Positions 21,709-30,407 of a stretch of 44,113 nucleotides of DNA are shown here, piece after piece. The DNA is taken from contig CAMUZE010000011.1 of the NCBI GenBank assembly GCA_947165135.1, positions 1 to 44,113 on the forward strand, given 5' to 3'. The DNA is from an uncultured Clostridia bacterium. GTDB taxonomy: Bacteria > Bacillota_I > Bacilli_A > RF39 > UBA660. Both the position numbers and the translations under genes were made by a program. The first letter of the stretch is position 1, and each line of letters begins with the position of its first letter. The notes under the pieces are model-generated. The model had not been told where the DNA came from. It worked only from the letters and a program-made list of their open reading frames with translations, and searched no databases.

Positions 21709-23433
21709 TTTCTTTTGTAAACTTCTATAATCCACTTTTCCAACTGCAGTTTTTGGAATACTTTCTCTAAATTCATATTCACTAGGTAAAGCATATCTAG
21801 CAATATTTTTAAAGCAATATGATTTAATTTCATCCCTTACTTCGAATGTATCTTCTACTCCATCTTTTAACACAATAACTGCTTTTGGTGTTTGATTTTT
21901 AATTTTATGTGGGACAGCAACTACTGTGCAAGCTTCTACATATTTACATTTTAAAATTATTTCTTCTAGTTCAATTGGATAAATATTATATCCATTACTT
22001 ATTATCATTCTTTTTAATCTTGATGAATAATATACAAGGCCATCTTTAGTCATATATCCAAGATCACCTGTATGTAGCCATACTCTTCCATCACTATGAG
22101 TTATTAATGTTTTATTTGTTTCTTCTTCTTCATTAATATATCCCATCATAACAGTTGGACCAGTAATGCATATTTCTCCAATATCATCATGTACTTTTTC
22201 AATGTCTGAATTTGGCTCAAAAATTTTTAATAATGTATCAGGATTTGGGACTCCAAGAGTACCATTTACTGAGTATTTTTCATCTATTCCAGCAGTGGTG
22301 CAACTAAATCCAGTTGCTTCAGATAGTCCATATCCGATTTTAATTACTGCATCACTACCATGTTCATGCAAATATTTTTCTGTTTCTTCTTTTAATTGTG
22401 GAGATAAATAGTCTCCGCCAACAACTAGTACCTTAATATCTTTAAATGCATTGTGACCTGGATCTTTATCATTTAAAGTCATTTTAAGTAGTGATGGAAC
22501 TGCTGGATAAACACTTGGTTTATATTTTTTAAGTTCCTTATTAATTTTTTTAGTATTTAGTTTAGGAACAATTAAACTTGTCATTCCACCAATGAATCCT
22601 GAGTGAACACCAATTGAAAGACCGAATACATGGAATATTGGTAATGCGGACAATAATGTATTTCCCGGTACTGCCTTATTACATACCGTAATTGTTTGTA
22701 GTGCCATAGCATTAAAGTTCATATTTGAAAGTATAATTCCTTTTGCTTTTCCTGTTGTACCACCACTATATATAATTGCTGCTGGATCTTCATTATTTCT
22801 TTTTACATAAACATCTTCATCTAATTTATAAGATAAGAATTCATCCCAAGACATCATTCCTTCTTCTAATTTTAGATTCTTTGATGACTTAATATTATAT
22901 AATACCTTTAATAATCCAACTAAACTTGCATTAGATGGTACCATTACAAAGTGTTTTACTTTTATCTTCCTAGCTTTTGGCATTGAAACGTCAGAACAAA
23001 AAAGAACTGAACTATTTGTTTGCTTTAATGCTCTTTCTATTTCTGCAGTAGTTGATAAAGGGTGAACTATATTAGCAATAGCACCTATTTTATTAATTGC
23101 ATATATTAATGCAAAACTCTCTGGTGTATTAGGTAAGCATAAAGTAACACATTCATTTCTTACTATTTTAAATTGAGTTAAGGCATTCGCTATTTTAGCA
23201 ATTTTTCTCATAAATGCTTTATAAGTTGCTTCTGTATTATAGTATTTATATGCAATTCTTGATGAGTTTCTAAGAGCACTATCACTTAGATAATCATACA
23301 TACTGCCATTAAAATAATTTAAGTGTTCAGGCATGTCACCATAATACTTTAACCAAGGTTTTTCTTTATTTTCTTTTTTATCTTTTTTTACATAACTTAA
23401 TAATTTATTAATATAATCATTTACTATTCCCAT
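21697..23433 (-). CDS. AMP-binding acyl-CoA synthetase (long-chain fatty acid-CoA ligase-like)
   Basis: Activates a carboxylic acid, probably a fatty acid, through an acyl-AMP. Visible motifs: P-loop IYSGGTTGKAKG (221-232), GYGLSEATG (about 367-375), LHTGDLGYMTKDGLVYYSSRLKRMI, and the C-terminal catalytic lysine in PKTAVGKVDYRSL. Length 578 aa fits FadD/LcfA proteins. Start has GAAAGGAAAAG. No fatty-acid genes are adjacent, so substrate chain length is inferred from family only. It could equally be a synthetase for another acid. Confidence 0.88.
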   Translation of the reverse strand: MGIVNDYINKLLSYVKKDKKENKEKPWLKYYGDMPEHLNYFNGSMYDYLSDSALRNSSRIAYKYYNTEATYKAFMRKIAKIANALTQFKIVRNECVTLCLPNTPESFALIYAINKIGAIANIVHPLSTTAEIERALKQTNSSVLFCSDVSMPKARKIKVKHFVMVPSNASLVGLLKVLYNIKSSKNLKLEEGMMSWDEFLSYKLDEDVYVKRNNEDPAAIIYSGGTTGKAKGIILSNMNFNAMALQTITVCNKAVPGNTLLSALPIFHVFGLSIGVHSGFIGGMTSLIVPKLNTKKINKELKKYKPSVYPAVPSLLKMTLNDKDPGHNAFKDIKVLVVGGDYLSPQLKEETEKYLHEHGSDAVIKIGYGLSEATGFSCTTAGIDEKYSVNGTLGVPNPDTLLKIFEPNSDIEKVHDDIGEICITGPTVMMGYINEEEETNKTLITHSDGRVWLHTGDLGYMTKDGLVYYSSRLKRMIISNGYNIYPIELEEIILKCKYVEACTVVAVPHKIKNQTPKAVIVLKDGVEDTFEVRDEIKSYCFKNIARYALPSEYEFRESIPKTAVGKVDYRSLQKKADK

Positions 23434-23510
23434 AATCTTTTCCTTTCATACTACATGTACATAAATATTATAACATATTATAATTCTAATTTTTAAAATA
23501 TATTCGTATA

Positions 23511-23526
23511 TGTTATAATTTTATAT
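23511..23526 (+). promoter_or_regulatory. Extended -10 promoter giving a leaderless or nearly leaderless mRNA
   Basis: TGTTATAAT (TATAAT 23514-23519) ends eight bases before the ATG at 23527, so the expected transcription start falls at or one to two bases before the start codon. No ribosome site lies upstream. Confidence 0.6.
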
Positions 23527-24783
23527 ATGAAGAAAAATTATATAAAAATGAACAATGAGGATATATTATCACTTGGAAATGTGATAATTACTATAAAGAA
23601 AATAGCTAACAATAATAATGCGTCACAAAGAGAAATATTTTCTTCTATTTTTAATGTAAATAATGTTAATAATACGACAATAAATAACTATTGTATTGGT
23701 TATAGAGCGATTCCTTTAGAATATAAAAAGTATTATTCTGATTTAATGAATAATAAGAATGGTTATATAGATATTATTCTTTCTATTATGAATATTCTTG
23801 ATAATACTATATATGTTAATAATTCTAAAGCTTTAGATAAAATAAATAATAATATTAAGCTTAAAAATGTTATTATTAAATTAATTAATATAGCTAAAAA
23901 GGATAAAAGTATTAAAAATTCATTTATAAGTAAAATTAAATCATTAGATAATTATAATGCAATGATATGTATTTTAAATTATGCAGTACTAGATAATATT
24001 CAACCAGTTTATTCGCAAAAGATGAATATTAAAATTAATAAAAGTGAATTAGATGAGTATTTAAAAATTAAATTATATTATGGACAAAGTTATATTAGTT
24101 CATTAATATCACTTTCTAAAAAAGATAATATGTATGCATGCGCCGAATTAGGATCACTTGAATTTGATGGATTAGTTAGTGGTACTAAAGATTATAATAA
24201 GAGTTATGAATATTATTTAAAAGCAGCTTCAAAAAATCATCCTAAAGCTTGTTGGATGGTTGCTAATCTAATGATAACTGGTAAAGTTAAAATGGACACT
24301 AACGTAATGTGGAAGTATTTAAATAAATCAATTGAACTTAATAGTGCTGCAGGATACAATACTCTTGGTTTATGTTATCTAAAAGGTATTAATCCGGAAG
24401 GTATTATCGATATAGAGAAAGCTAAAGAATACTTTATTATTTCTAGTGAATATGGATATGTATATGCATTTAATAATTTAGGAAGTATTTATGAAAAAAA
24501 TGGAGATATTGAAAATGCATATAAATATTATAAAATAAGTGCTGATATGAATGAAAGTTGGGCTCTTAATAAAATGGGTGAATATTATAGAAAACAATCT
24601 AAATTTGATATAGCATTTATGTACTATAATAAGGCTATAGAATGTCCAATTAATGAAAGAAATAATTATGCTTATTATAATTTAGCAAAATATTATTATG
24701 AAAATGGTAATATTTGTGTTAATATTAAGAGGGATAGTAAAAAAGCTTGTGAGTATTATTTAAAATCTGGAATAAAGAAATAA
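23527..24783 (+). CDS. Sel1-repeat (TPR-like) protein, 418 aa
   Basis: From about residue 200 the protein has successive Sel1-like repeats with the A-x-x-x-LG pattern (CAELGSLEFDG, ACWMVANLMITG, GYNTLGLCYLKG, AFNNLGSIYEKNGD, ALNKMGEYY, YYNLAKYYYENG). These make a helical scaffold for protein interactions. The N-terminal 190 residues are Asn/Lys/Ile-rich and helical, with no family I recognise. No signal peptide is visible, so it is probably cytoplasmic. It appears to be translated from a leaderless message. The next gene, a NERD-HRDC protein, follows after ten bases, so they form a two-gene operon. Confidence 0.85.
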   Translation: MKKNYIKMNNEDILSLGNVIITIKKIANNNNASQREIFSSIFNVNNVNNTTINNYCIGYRAIPLEYKKYYSDLMNNKNGYIDIILSIMNILDNTIYVNNSKALDKINNNIKLKNVIIKLINIAKKDKSIKNSFISKIKSLDNYNAMICILNYAVLDNIQPVYSQKMNIKINKSELDEYLKIKLYYGQSYISSLISLSKKDNMYACAELGSLEFDGLVSGTKDYNKSYEYYLKAASKNHPKACWMVANLMITGKVKMDTNVMWKYLNKSIELNSAAGYNTLGLCYLKGINPEGIIDIEKAKEYFIISSEYGYVYAFNNLGSIYEKNGDIENAYKYYKISADMNESWALNKMGEYYRKQSKFDIAFMYYNKAIECPINERNNYAYYNLAKYYYENGNICVNIKRDSKKACEYYLKSGIKK

Positions 24784-24793
24784 AGAGGGAAAA

Positions 24794-25741
24794 ATGAAAA
24801 CAGTAGTATATTATAATGGTAAAACTTTAGAAAATAAAATTGAAAATTTAAAAGTAAAATTAAAATATGCGAGTGAAGAAGAGAAATTTTTTATAGAAAA
24901 TGATATTAAAAAATTTGAATATGGACTAAAAGGGGAAAATAAAATACTATATGAGCTTAAAAATAGTCATATTCCAATGTATATATTACATGATTTAAAT
25001 ATTGCATATAAAGATTATAAAGCTCAAATAGATTATATAGTGATAACAAGTAAAAACTGTTATGTATTTGAATGTAAAAATTATTATGGAAATATTATTA
25101 TTGATGAAGATGATAATTTTTATAGAGAACATGATAAAGTAATAACAAGTATTTATAGTCCAATAACTCAATTAAATAGGCATTTAGATATTATTAAGGA
25201 ATACATTTATGATCAAAATGGTTTTATTGGTAAAATGTTAACTAATTATGCATTTAAAAGCTATTATAGAGGTGCTGTAATAGTAGCAAATGAAAACTCA
25301 CAAATTAAGTTTAAGAATAAAGAATCTGTATTAAAAAATAAAATTATTAGAATGGATAAAATAGTAGAGTATTTAAAGAGAGAAGAGAGAAAATCACATA
25401 ATATAGCTGATAATGAAAAAGAAATTAAAGAGTTTGCCGATAAATTATTATCACTTAATATAAATGAAGAAGTACATGATGAAGTAAATGAAACAATTGC
25501 TGATATCGATAGTGATATGTATAATTTAGATGCTATACTTTCAAATAAATTAAAAAAATATAGATATAATAAAGCTAAAAAGTTAAAATATAAGCCATAC
25601 TACATATTTAATGATAGGACATTAAATGATTTGGTATTAAAGAAACCAGCCAATGAAAAAGAACTAGATAAAGTATATGGAATATCATCTATTAAAATTA
25701 AAAAGTATGGTAAAGAAATATTAAGTATTATAAACAAATAA
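24794..25741 (+). CDS. NERD-domain nuclease-like protein with C-terminal HRDC domain, 315 aa
   Basis: The NERD domain (about 44-170) has the PD-(D/E)xK-type pattern: KGENKILYEL, then QIDYIVI (D80) and FECKNYYGNI (E93, K95), so the nuclease residues look intact. Residues about 255-313 match HRDC: PYYIFNDRTLNDLVLKKPANEKELDKVYGISSIKIKKYGKEIL. HRDC binds nucleic acid in RecQ and RNase D; NERD is found in DNA-processing and defence-associated proteins. It begins ten bases after the Sel1 gene with an AGAGGG site. A role in DNA processing is likely; defence is only a suggestion. Confidence 0.88.
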   Translation: MKTVVYYNGKTLENKIENLKVKLKYASEEEKFFIENDIKKFEYGLKGENKILYELKNSHIPMYILHDLNIAYKDYKAQIDYIVITSKNCYVFECKNYYGNIIIDEDDNFYREHDKVITSIYSPITQLNRHLDIIKEYIYDQNGFIGKMLTNYAFKSYYRGAVIVANENSQIKFKNKESVLKNKIIRMDKIVEYLKREERKSHNIADNEKEIKEFADKLLSLNINEEVHDEVNETIADIDSDMYNLDAILSNKLKKYRYNKAKKLKYKPYYIFNDRTLNDLVLKKPANEKELDKVYGISSIKIKKYGKEILSIINK

Positions 25742-25770
25742 AATATGGTTAATTATTTAACCATATTTTT
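25741..25770. terminator. Bidirectional terminator between the NERD gene and murD
   Basis: AAATATGGTTAA / TTAACCATATTT stem with T run on the plus strand and A run before it; the arms overlap both stop codons. Confidence 0.85.
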
Positions 25771-27096
25771 TACTATTTCTTTAAATTCAGTACCTCTATC
25801 TTCAAAGCATTTATATTGGTCCCAAGAAGCACATGCGGGACTTAATAATACTATATCATTATTAACTGCATTATTATAAGCATTTGTTAATGCTTCTTTT
25901 AATGTTGTTGAAACAATACAAGGAATATTAATGCTTTTACAAAATTCATTAATTCTTTCATTTGTTTGACCAAAAGAACATACTAATTTAACATTCTTCA
26001 TATATTCTTTTAATCCTTCGAATGAATGTCCTCTGTCTAATCCACCAAGAAGAAGAATTGTTGATCTTTTGAAAGCTGATAATGCTATCTGTGTTGAAGT
26101 AACATTAGTTGCTTTTGAATCATTATAATAATCCACTCCATTAATAGTTTTAACATATTCTATTCTATGTTCAACACCACTAAATTCTTTTAATACATTA
26201 ATTATAATATCATTTGATATTTTTAATTCTTTTGCAACCATAATTGCACACATTATATTTTCATAATTATGTACACCTTGTAATTTAATGTCTTTTGTTT
26301 CAATTATTTTTTCATCATAATAATATATTGCATCATTTTTTAAATAACATCCGTCAATTATTTCTTTTGATGAGAAATATTTTTTAGTACTTTTAATATC
26401 TTTTGTAATTCTATATGCATCATCATTTCCTTTGTTAATAATTGCAATATTATCTTTTGTATGATTCATAAATATTCTAAGTTTATTTTCATTATAATAT
26501 TCTCGTGTTTTGAACATATCTAAGTGTGCTTCAAATATGTTAGTTAAAACTGAAATATATGGATTAAAGTCATAAAAGTCATGCAATTGAGGAACTCCTA
26601 TTTCCATAACTAAGTAATCGTTTTCTTTTATATTATCTATCACTTCACATAATGGAAATCCTATATTACCAGCTAAGTGTACTTTTTCTTTAAAGGCACT
26701 TTTTACTATTTCATATGTTAAAGTTGTAGTTGTTGTTTTTCCGTTGGTACCTGTTATTGCGATTAATTTAACTCCTTTTGGCAAGAAATGATAAGCCATC
26801 TCTATTTCATTAATTACTTTTATATTATGTTTTTCTGCGTATAGTAGATATTTATGATCAAAGTGAACACCTGGATTTTTAATAATATAATCAAAAGATT
26901 CATCTAATATATCATCTGGATGATCTCCAAGTACTACTTTAACTCCTAATTTTTCTAATTCTTTTACTCTGTCTAAGTCTTGATTTTCATTTTTGTCATT
27001 AAGCACAATTATATTATTTCTTTTTATTAGTTGTTTTGCGGCCCAATAACCGCTTCTTGCCATTCCTAAAATGAATATTTTTTTGTTTTCAAACAT
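25753..27096 (-). CDS. murD: UDP-N-acetylmuramoyl-L-alanine--D-glutamate ligase
   Basis: Adds D-glutamate to UDP-MurNAc-L-Ala in the cytoplasm. The N-terminal Rossmann part has FILGMARSGYWAAK; the ATP loop AITGTNGKTTTTT is at about 112-124; later motifs include HRIEYVKTINGVDYYNDSKATN and LLSPACASWDQYKCFEDRGTEF, which are diagnostic for MurD. Length 447 aa is normal. It is the third gene of a minus-strand operon after an HD hydrolase and a CmpB-like membrane protein. Confidence 0.95.
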   Translation of the reverse strand: MFENKKIFILGMARSGYWAAKQLIKRNNIIVLNDKNENQDLDRVKELEKLGVKVVLGDHPDDILDESFDYIIKNPGVHFDHKYLLYAEKHNIKVINEIEMAYHFLPKGVKLIAITGTNGKTTTTTLTYEIVKSAFKEKVHLAGNIGFPLCEVIDNIKENDYLVMEIGVPQLHDFYDFNPYISVLTNIFEAHLDMFKTREYYNENKLRIFMNHTKDNIAIINKGNDDAYRITKDIKSTKKYFSSKEIIDGCYLKNDAIYYYDEKIIETKDIKLQGVHNYENIMCAIMVAKELKISNDIIINVLKEFSGVEHRIEYVKTINGVDYYNDSKATNVTSTQIALSAFKRSTILLLGGLDRGHSFEGLKEYMKNVKLVCSFGQTNERINEFCKSINIPCIVSTTLKEALTNAYNNAVNNDIVLLSPACASWDQYKCFEDRGTEFKEIVKNMVK

Positions 27097-27103
27097 ACTA
27101 CAT

Positions 27104-27778
27104 CTACTTCTTTCTTTTAATTAATACTTTTATTTTATTTTTAATTGATTTACTTAAATATGGGAATGCTTTAAATAATCTTCTGTTAAGCACTTTATCT
27201 GATATGATTGCTTTTATTTTAGCAGTAATTTCTTTTGTATTGTCCAAGTTTACAAATTTTAAAGACATGTTTTTTATTTTAATTACCACATTAAATGAAA
27301 CTATTAAATCAGTTATAAATATAACTAATATAGTGTAGAATATTACATTTAATGTTAATAAATTTAAAGTATTGTATAAACCTTCAAAAAATGTATTTAC
27401 ATATTTAATCATTAAGAATCCAAGTATTCCAAATGCTAAACAGTTTTGTAAACAAATTCTACCATTTAAATTAAATTTTCTGTGTGAGTAATCCCACCAT
27501 CTTGCTTTAAATAGTTTTTCCATTATAAAACTTGTTACATATTCTCCAACACTACATATAATTATGGATAATATGAATAATAGAACTGGATTAGTTACTT
27601 TGCTTAATAAAAGAACCATTGCAATAGAACATGTTCCATATATTGGGCAATATGGTCCGATTAAAAATCCTCTATTTACAATTTCTTTATCTCCAATAAA
27701 TGTAACTATCATCTCCATTATCCATCCAAATATTGAGTATGTAATAAATAATAAAAATAATATTTTTATGTTAGTCAT
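27104..27778 (-). CDS. CmpB-like putative ABC-transporter type IV membrane protein (PF06541), 224 aa
   Basis: Multi-pass membrane protein with about five hydrophobic segments and the family pattern SIFGWIMEM near the N terminus, NRGFLIGPYCPIYG and ARWWDYSHRKFNLNGRICLQNC in the middle. The long polar C-terminal tail ends in Lys-rich sequence. Proteins of this family are annotated as putative ABC-transporter proteins, but a transport role is not established. It lies one base after the HD gene and seven bases before murD, so all three are co-transcribed. Confidence 0.85.
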   Translation of the reverse strand: MTNIKILFLLFITYSIFGWIMEMIVTFIGDKEIVNRGFLIGPYCPIYGTCSIAMVLLLSKVTNPVLLFILSIIICSVGEYVTSFIMEKLFKARWWDYSHRKFNLNGRICLQNCLAFGILGFLMIKYVNTFFEGLYNTLNLLTLNVIFYTILVIFITDLIVSFNVVIKIKNMSLKFVNLDNTKEITAKIKAIISDKVLNRRLFKAFPYLSKSIKNKIKVLIKRKK

Positions 27779-27779
27779 T

Positions 27780-28280
27780 TTATTTATCTCTTTTCTTTTT
27801 CTTTTTTAATCCCAAATAACTAGGCCATGCTGATGGGTGTTTAAGTACACTTAATGAATTTTTTTTATCCATCATTGTTACTACCCAACTTTCTTTATAT
27901 TTTGGGGGATTAATATTTAGTGGGAACATGTGTTTTACAATAATATCTGCCACTCTATCATTCATTAAATTAGGAAAATGCTTATATGCATTTTCTAATG
28001 CTTCTCTAGCGTGTACAAAACCATGCTTTTTTAAAAAGGGTTTCTTTTCTGTATCATCTTTCCATGGCTTATAATAAAAATCATGTAAAAGTCCACCAAT
28101 ACTGATATCCTTTACATTTAAATTATGCTTCTTGGCGTATAAATATGAATCATATGAAACTTTTAAAGAATGTTCATATACTGATTCACTTTCGTGATGT
28201 TCAAAATTTTTTCTTTTTTGAAATTCTTCTGAATCTAATATTTCTTTAACATATGATAAGTATTCTTCATCGAGTTTCAT
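27780..28280 (-). CDS. HD-domain hydrolase, 166 aa
   Basis: Small HD-superfamily metal-dependent phosphohydrolase. The metal ligands are in YEHSLKVS (H37), GGLLHDFYY (H66-D67) and the later HGFVHAREA and VKHMFPLN helices. The substrate is unknown; families of this size act on nucleotides or small phosphoesters. Start has AGAAGGTGA. First gene of the operon with the CmpB-like protein and MurD. The C terminus is a run of Lys (LGLKKKKKRDK). Confidence 0.85.
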   Translation of the reverse strand: MKLDEEYLSYVKEILDSEEFQKRKNFEHHESESVYEHSLKVSYDSYLYAKKHNLNVKDISIGGLLHDFYYKPWKDDTEKKPFLKKHGFVHAREALENAYKHFPNLMNDRVADIIVKHMFPLNINPPKYKESWVVTMMDKKNSLSVLKHPSAWPSYLGLKKKKKRDK

Positions 28281-28333
28281 ATAATCACCTTCTATATAAG
28301 TATATCAAATTTTTGCGATTTTTAATATAAATA

Positions 28334-28342
28334 TGATATACT
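28334..28342 (+). promoter_or_regulatory. Extended -10 promoter for the DUF362 operon
   Basis: TGATATACT lies 16 bases before the ATG at 28359, followed by AAAGGAGG. Confidence 0.55.
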
Positions 28343-28358
28343 ATGTAAAGGAGGATAT

Positions 28359-29246
28359 ATGAAATCAAAAGTTTATTTTACAAAAGAAATTACACCAGAA
28401 AGTCTTATTAAAATTTATGAAGCTTTAGGTGTTAAATTAACTGGAAATATTGGTATTAAAGTATCAACTGGTGAAAAAGGAGCAAAAGGATATTTAAAAG
28501 CAGATTTAATTGGGCCATTAGTTAATAAATTAAACGGAACAATTATTGAATGCAATACTGCATATGATGGAGCAAGAAATGATGCAGTTGAACATATGCA
28601 GGTCGCTAAAGACCATGGATTTGTAGACATGGGTAATGGCGTTGAAATAATGGATGGAATAGGAGAATTTAAAATACCCGTTCATAAAGGGAAACATTTA
28701 AAATATGACATTATAGGTGAAGGATTTAAAAAATATGATTCTATCCTTAATTTAGCACATGGAAAAGGACATATGATGGGAGGATTCGGAGCAAATCTTA
28801 AGAACCAATCAATAGGTATTGCTTCACGTAATGGGAAAGCATATATTCATTCATGTGGTCAAACTGAAGATCCTGATGAATGTTGGAATTGTAAGTACGA
28901 ACAAAAAGATTTCATAGAGTCTATGGCAGAAGCCGCTACTGCAGTAAGCGATTATTTAAAGGAAAATAATAAACCAATTGTATATATAACTGTTATGAAT
29001 GCAATATCATTAGATTGTGATTGTGATGCACATCAAGGAGATCCTGTAATGGAAGATATTGGCATTATTGGTTCACTTGATCCAGTAGCAAATGATCAAG
29101 CATTTATAGATATGATTTGGAATAGTAAAGATCCTGGAGCACCATCATTACGAGAAAGAATTGATTCTAGGGTAGGAAGACATATTACTGAATATGCTGA
29201 AAGCCTTGGACTAGGAACAACAGAGTATGAATTAATAGAGTTATAA
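28359..29246 (+). CDS. DUF362 domain protein, 295 aa
   Basis: DUF362 family of predicted iron-sulfur or metal proteins: sequence KVYFTKEITPESL at the N terminus, the glycine-rich NLAHGKGHMMGGFGANLKN (about 131-149), the cysteine cluster HSCGQTEDPDECWNCKY (C166, C175, C178) and a second cluster SLDCDCDAH (C220, C222). No classical ferredoxin CxxCxxC motif is present. The enzymatic role is unknown. A very strong AAAGGAGGA site precedes ATG. First gene of an operon with the next two. Confidence 0.85.
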   Translation: MKSKVYFTKEITPESLIKIYEALGVKLTGNIGIKVSTGEKGAKGYLKADLIGPLVNKLNGTIIECNTAYDGARNDAVEHMQVAKDHGFVDMGNGVEIMDGIGEFKIPVHKGKHLKYDIIGEGFKKYDSILNLAHGKGHMMGGFGANLKNQSIGIASRNGKAYIHSCGQTEDPDECWNCKYEQKDFIESMAEAATAVSDYLKENNKPIVYITVMNAISLDCDCDAHQGDPVMEDIGIIGSLDPVANDQAFIDMIWNSKDPGAPSLRERIDSRVGRHITEYAESLGLGTTEYELIEL

Positions 29247-29257
29247 GAGGATAAAAA

Positions 29258-30076
29258 ATGAGTGAAAATTATTATACTAAATCACAAGATGAATATAGTG
29301 CAGAAGATATTGTAAGAGATTACACAGATACATTTATTAGATTTTTATTTGATCCAGAAAATGGTTCAAGCGATGAACTATTTGAGCAACAAATGGAAAT
29401 GTTATTCAATTTTGAAAATGTAGATGCTGTTATAGTAAAGGTTATCAATATTATAGGTGAACTATTAGATGAAGTGGAAAAATACTGCAAGATAGCAAAA
29501 GAAGAAGGATCTGAATTAGATAAAGAATATACAAAAAAATGGAAAGAGGGAATTATAGCAAGAAAACAAGCATTCGATGGTTATTTAAAAGAACGCCAGG
29601 AAGAACAAGAAGAGTTTGAAGCCTTTAAAAAGAGTCAAGTTTTATTTTTACGTAATGGTGACGTTTCAGAGGTACAAAGTGATTTATCCGATATACTATC
29701 AAAAGGTGCCCACGAAGTAACATTTGATATGTTTGACAAATTAATATGTGATTTAAGAGATGGAAAGCATTATAGTGATAAAAAGAAAGAAAGAAAACTA
29801 CTAGGCAAAAAATTCAAAAACACATGGGAAAAGAAAGGTGATGGAGTTAGACTTTTCTTTAAATATGTTGATGGATATATTGTTATTATTGGGGCTGGTA
29901 TAAAAAAGAACAAGAAATTATTGGATCAAATAAAAGATAGATTGCAAGATGTTGATATGTTTATAGATTCGATTAGAAGAAATAATATTACAGCTGAAGC
30001 ACTTGCTAGAAGATCACAAGACGACTATCAAAACTTAACTGATATGGCAAATGGATTTACTCCTCATCAACCATAG
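29258..30076 (+). CDS. Hypothetical protein with a possible RelE-like C-terminal half, 272 aa
   Basis: I do not recognise the whole protein. The N-terminal 135 residues are acidic and helical with a coiled-coil-like stretch (ERQEEQEEFEAFKKS). Residues about 150-225 read HEVTFDMFDKLICDLRDGK...KGDGVRLFFKYVDGYIVIIGAGIKKNKKL, which follows the strand order of RelE/ParE-like ribonuclease toxins (G-x-R-x-x-F, then a hydrophobic strand and K-K). No antitoxin gene is adjacent, and the N-terminal half might replace it. The RelE idea is an inference. Starts eleven bases after the DUF362 gene with AGAGGA. Confidence 0.75.
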   Translation: MSENYYTKSQDEYSAEDIVRDYTDTFIRFLFDPENGSSDELFEQQMEMLFNFENVDAVIVKVINIIGELLDEVEKYCKIAKEEGSELDKEYTKKWKEGIIARKQAFDGYLKERQEEQEEFEAFKKSQVLFLRNGDVSEVQSDLSDILSKGAHEVTFDMFDKLICDLRDGKHYSDKKKERKLLGKKFKNTWEKKGDGVRLFFKYVDGYIVIIGAGIKKNKKLLDQIKDRLQDVDMFIDSIRRNNITAEALARRSQDDYQNLTDMANGFTPHQP

Positions 30077-30096
30077 AATTCGGAGAATAAATATTT

Positions 30097-30336
30097 ATGA
30101 ATAAATTAAAAATTAATGGAATATATAGACATTTTAAAGGAAATTTATATATTGTTATTGGAACTGGAAAAGATTGTGAAACATTAGAAGAACTTGTTAT
30201 CTATAGGGCGTTATATGGAAATTGTGAAGTATGGATTAGAAAAAAAGATGATTTTTTAAGTGAAGTTAATCACAAAAAATATCCAGAAGTTAAACAAAAA
30301 TATAGATTTCAATATTTAAAGAATGGAATAAAGTGA
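30097..30336 (+). CDS. DUF1653 protein, 79 aa
   Basis: Small soluble protein of the DUF1653 family: [15 protein letters not shown], then [14 protein letters not shown] and [13 protein letters not shown] are the family's conserved segments in order. Function unknown. Last gene of the DUF362 operon, with a GGAGAA site and a terminator immediately after the TGA stop. Confidence 0.88.
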   Translation: MNKLKINGIYRHFKGNLYIVIGTGKDCETLEELVIYRALYGNCEVWIRKKDDFLSEVNHKKYPEVKQKYRFQYLKNGIK

Positions 30337-30361
30337 GTGTTATTTAAACACTCTTTATTTT
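30335..30361 (+). terminator. Terminator of the DUF362 operon
   Basis: GAGTGTT / AACACTC stem followed by TTTATTTTTG. Confidence 0.75.
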
Positions 30362-30373
30362 TGTGCTTAAAAA

Positions 30374-30382
30374 TGATATCAT
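30374..30382 (+). promoter_or_regulatory. Extended -10 promoter for the pyrophosphatase gene
   Basis: TGATATCAT lies about 25 bases before the GTG at 30408. Confidence 0.45.
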
Positions 30383-30407
30383 TAATAAAGAATAAAGGGT
30401 GATAAAT

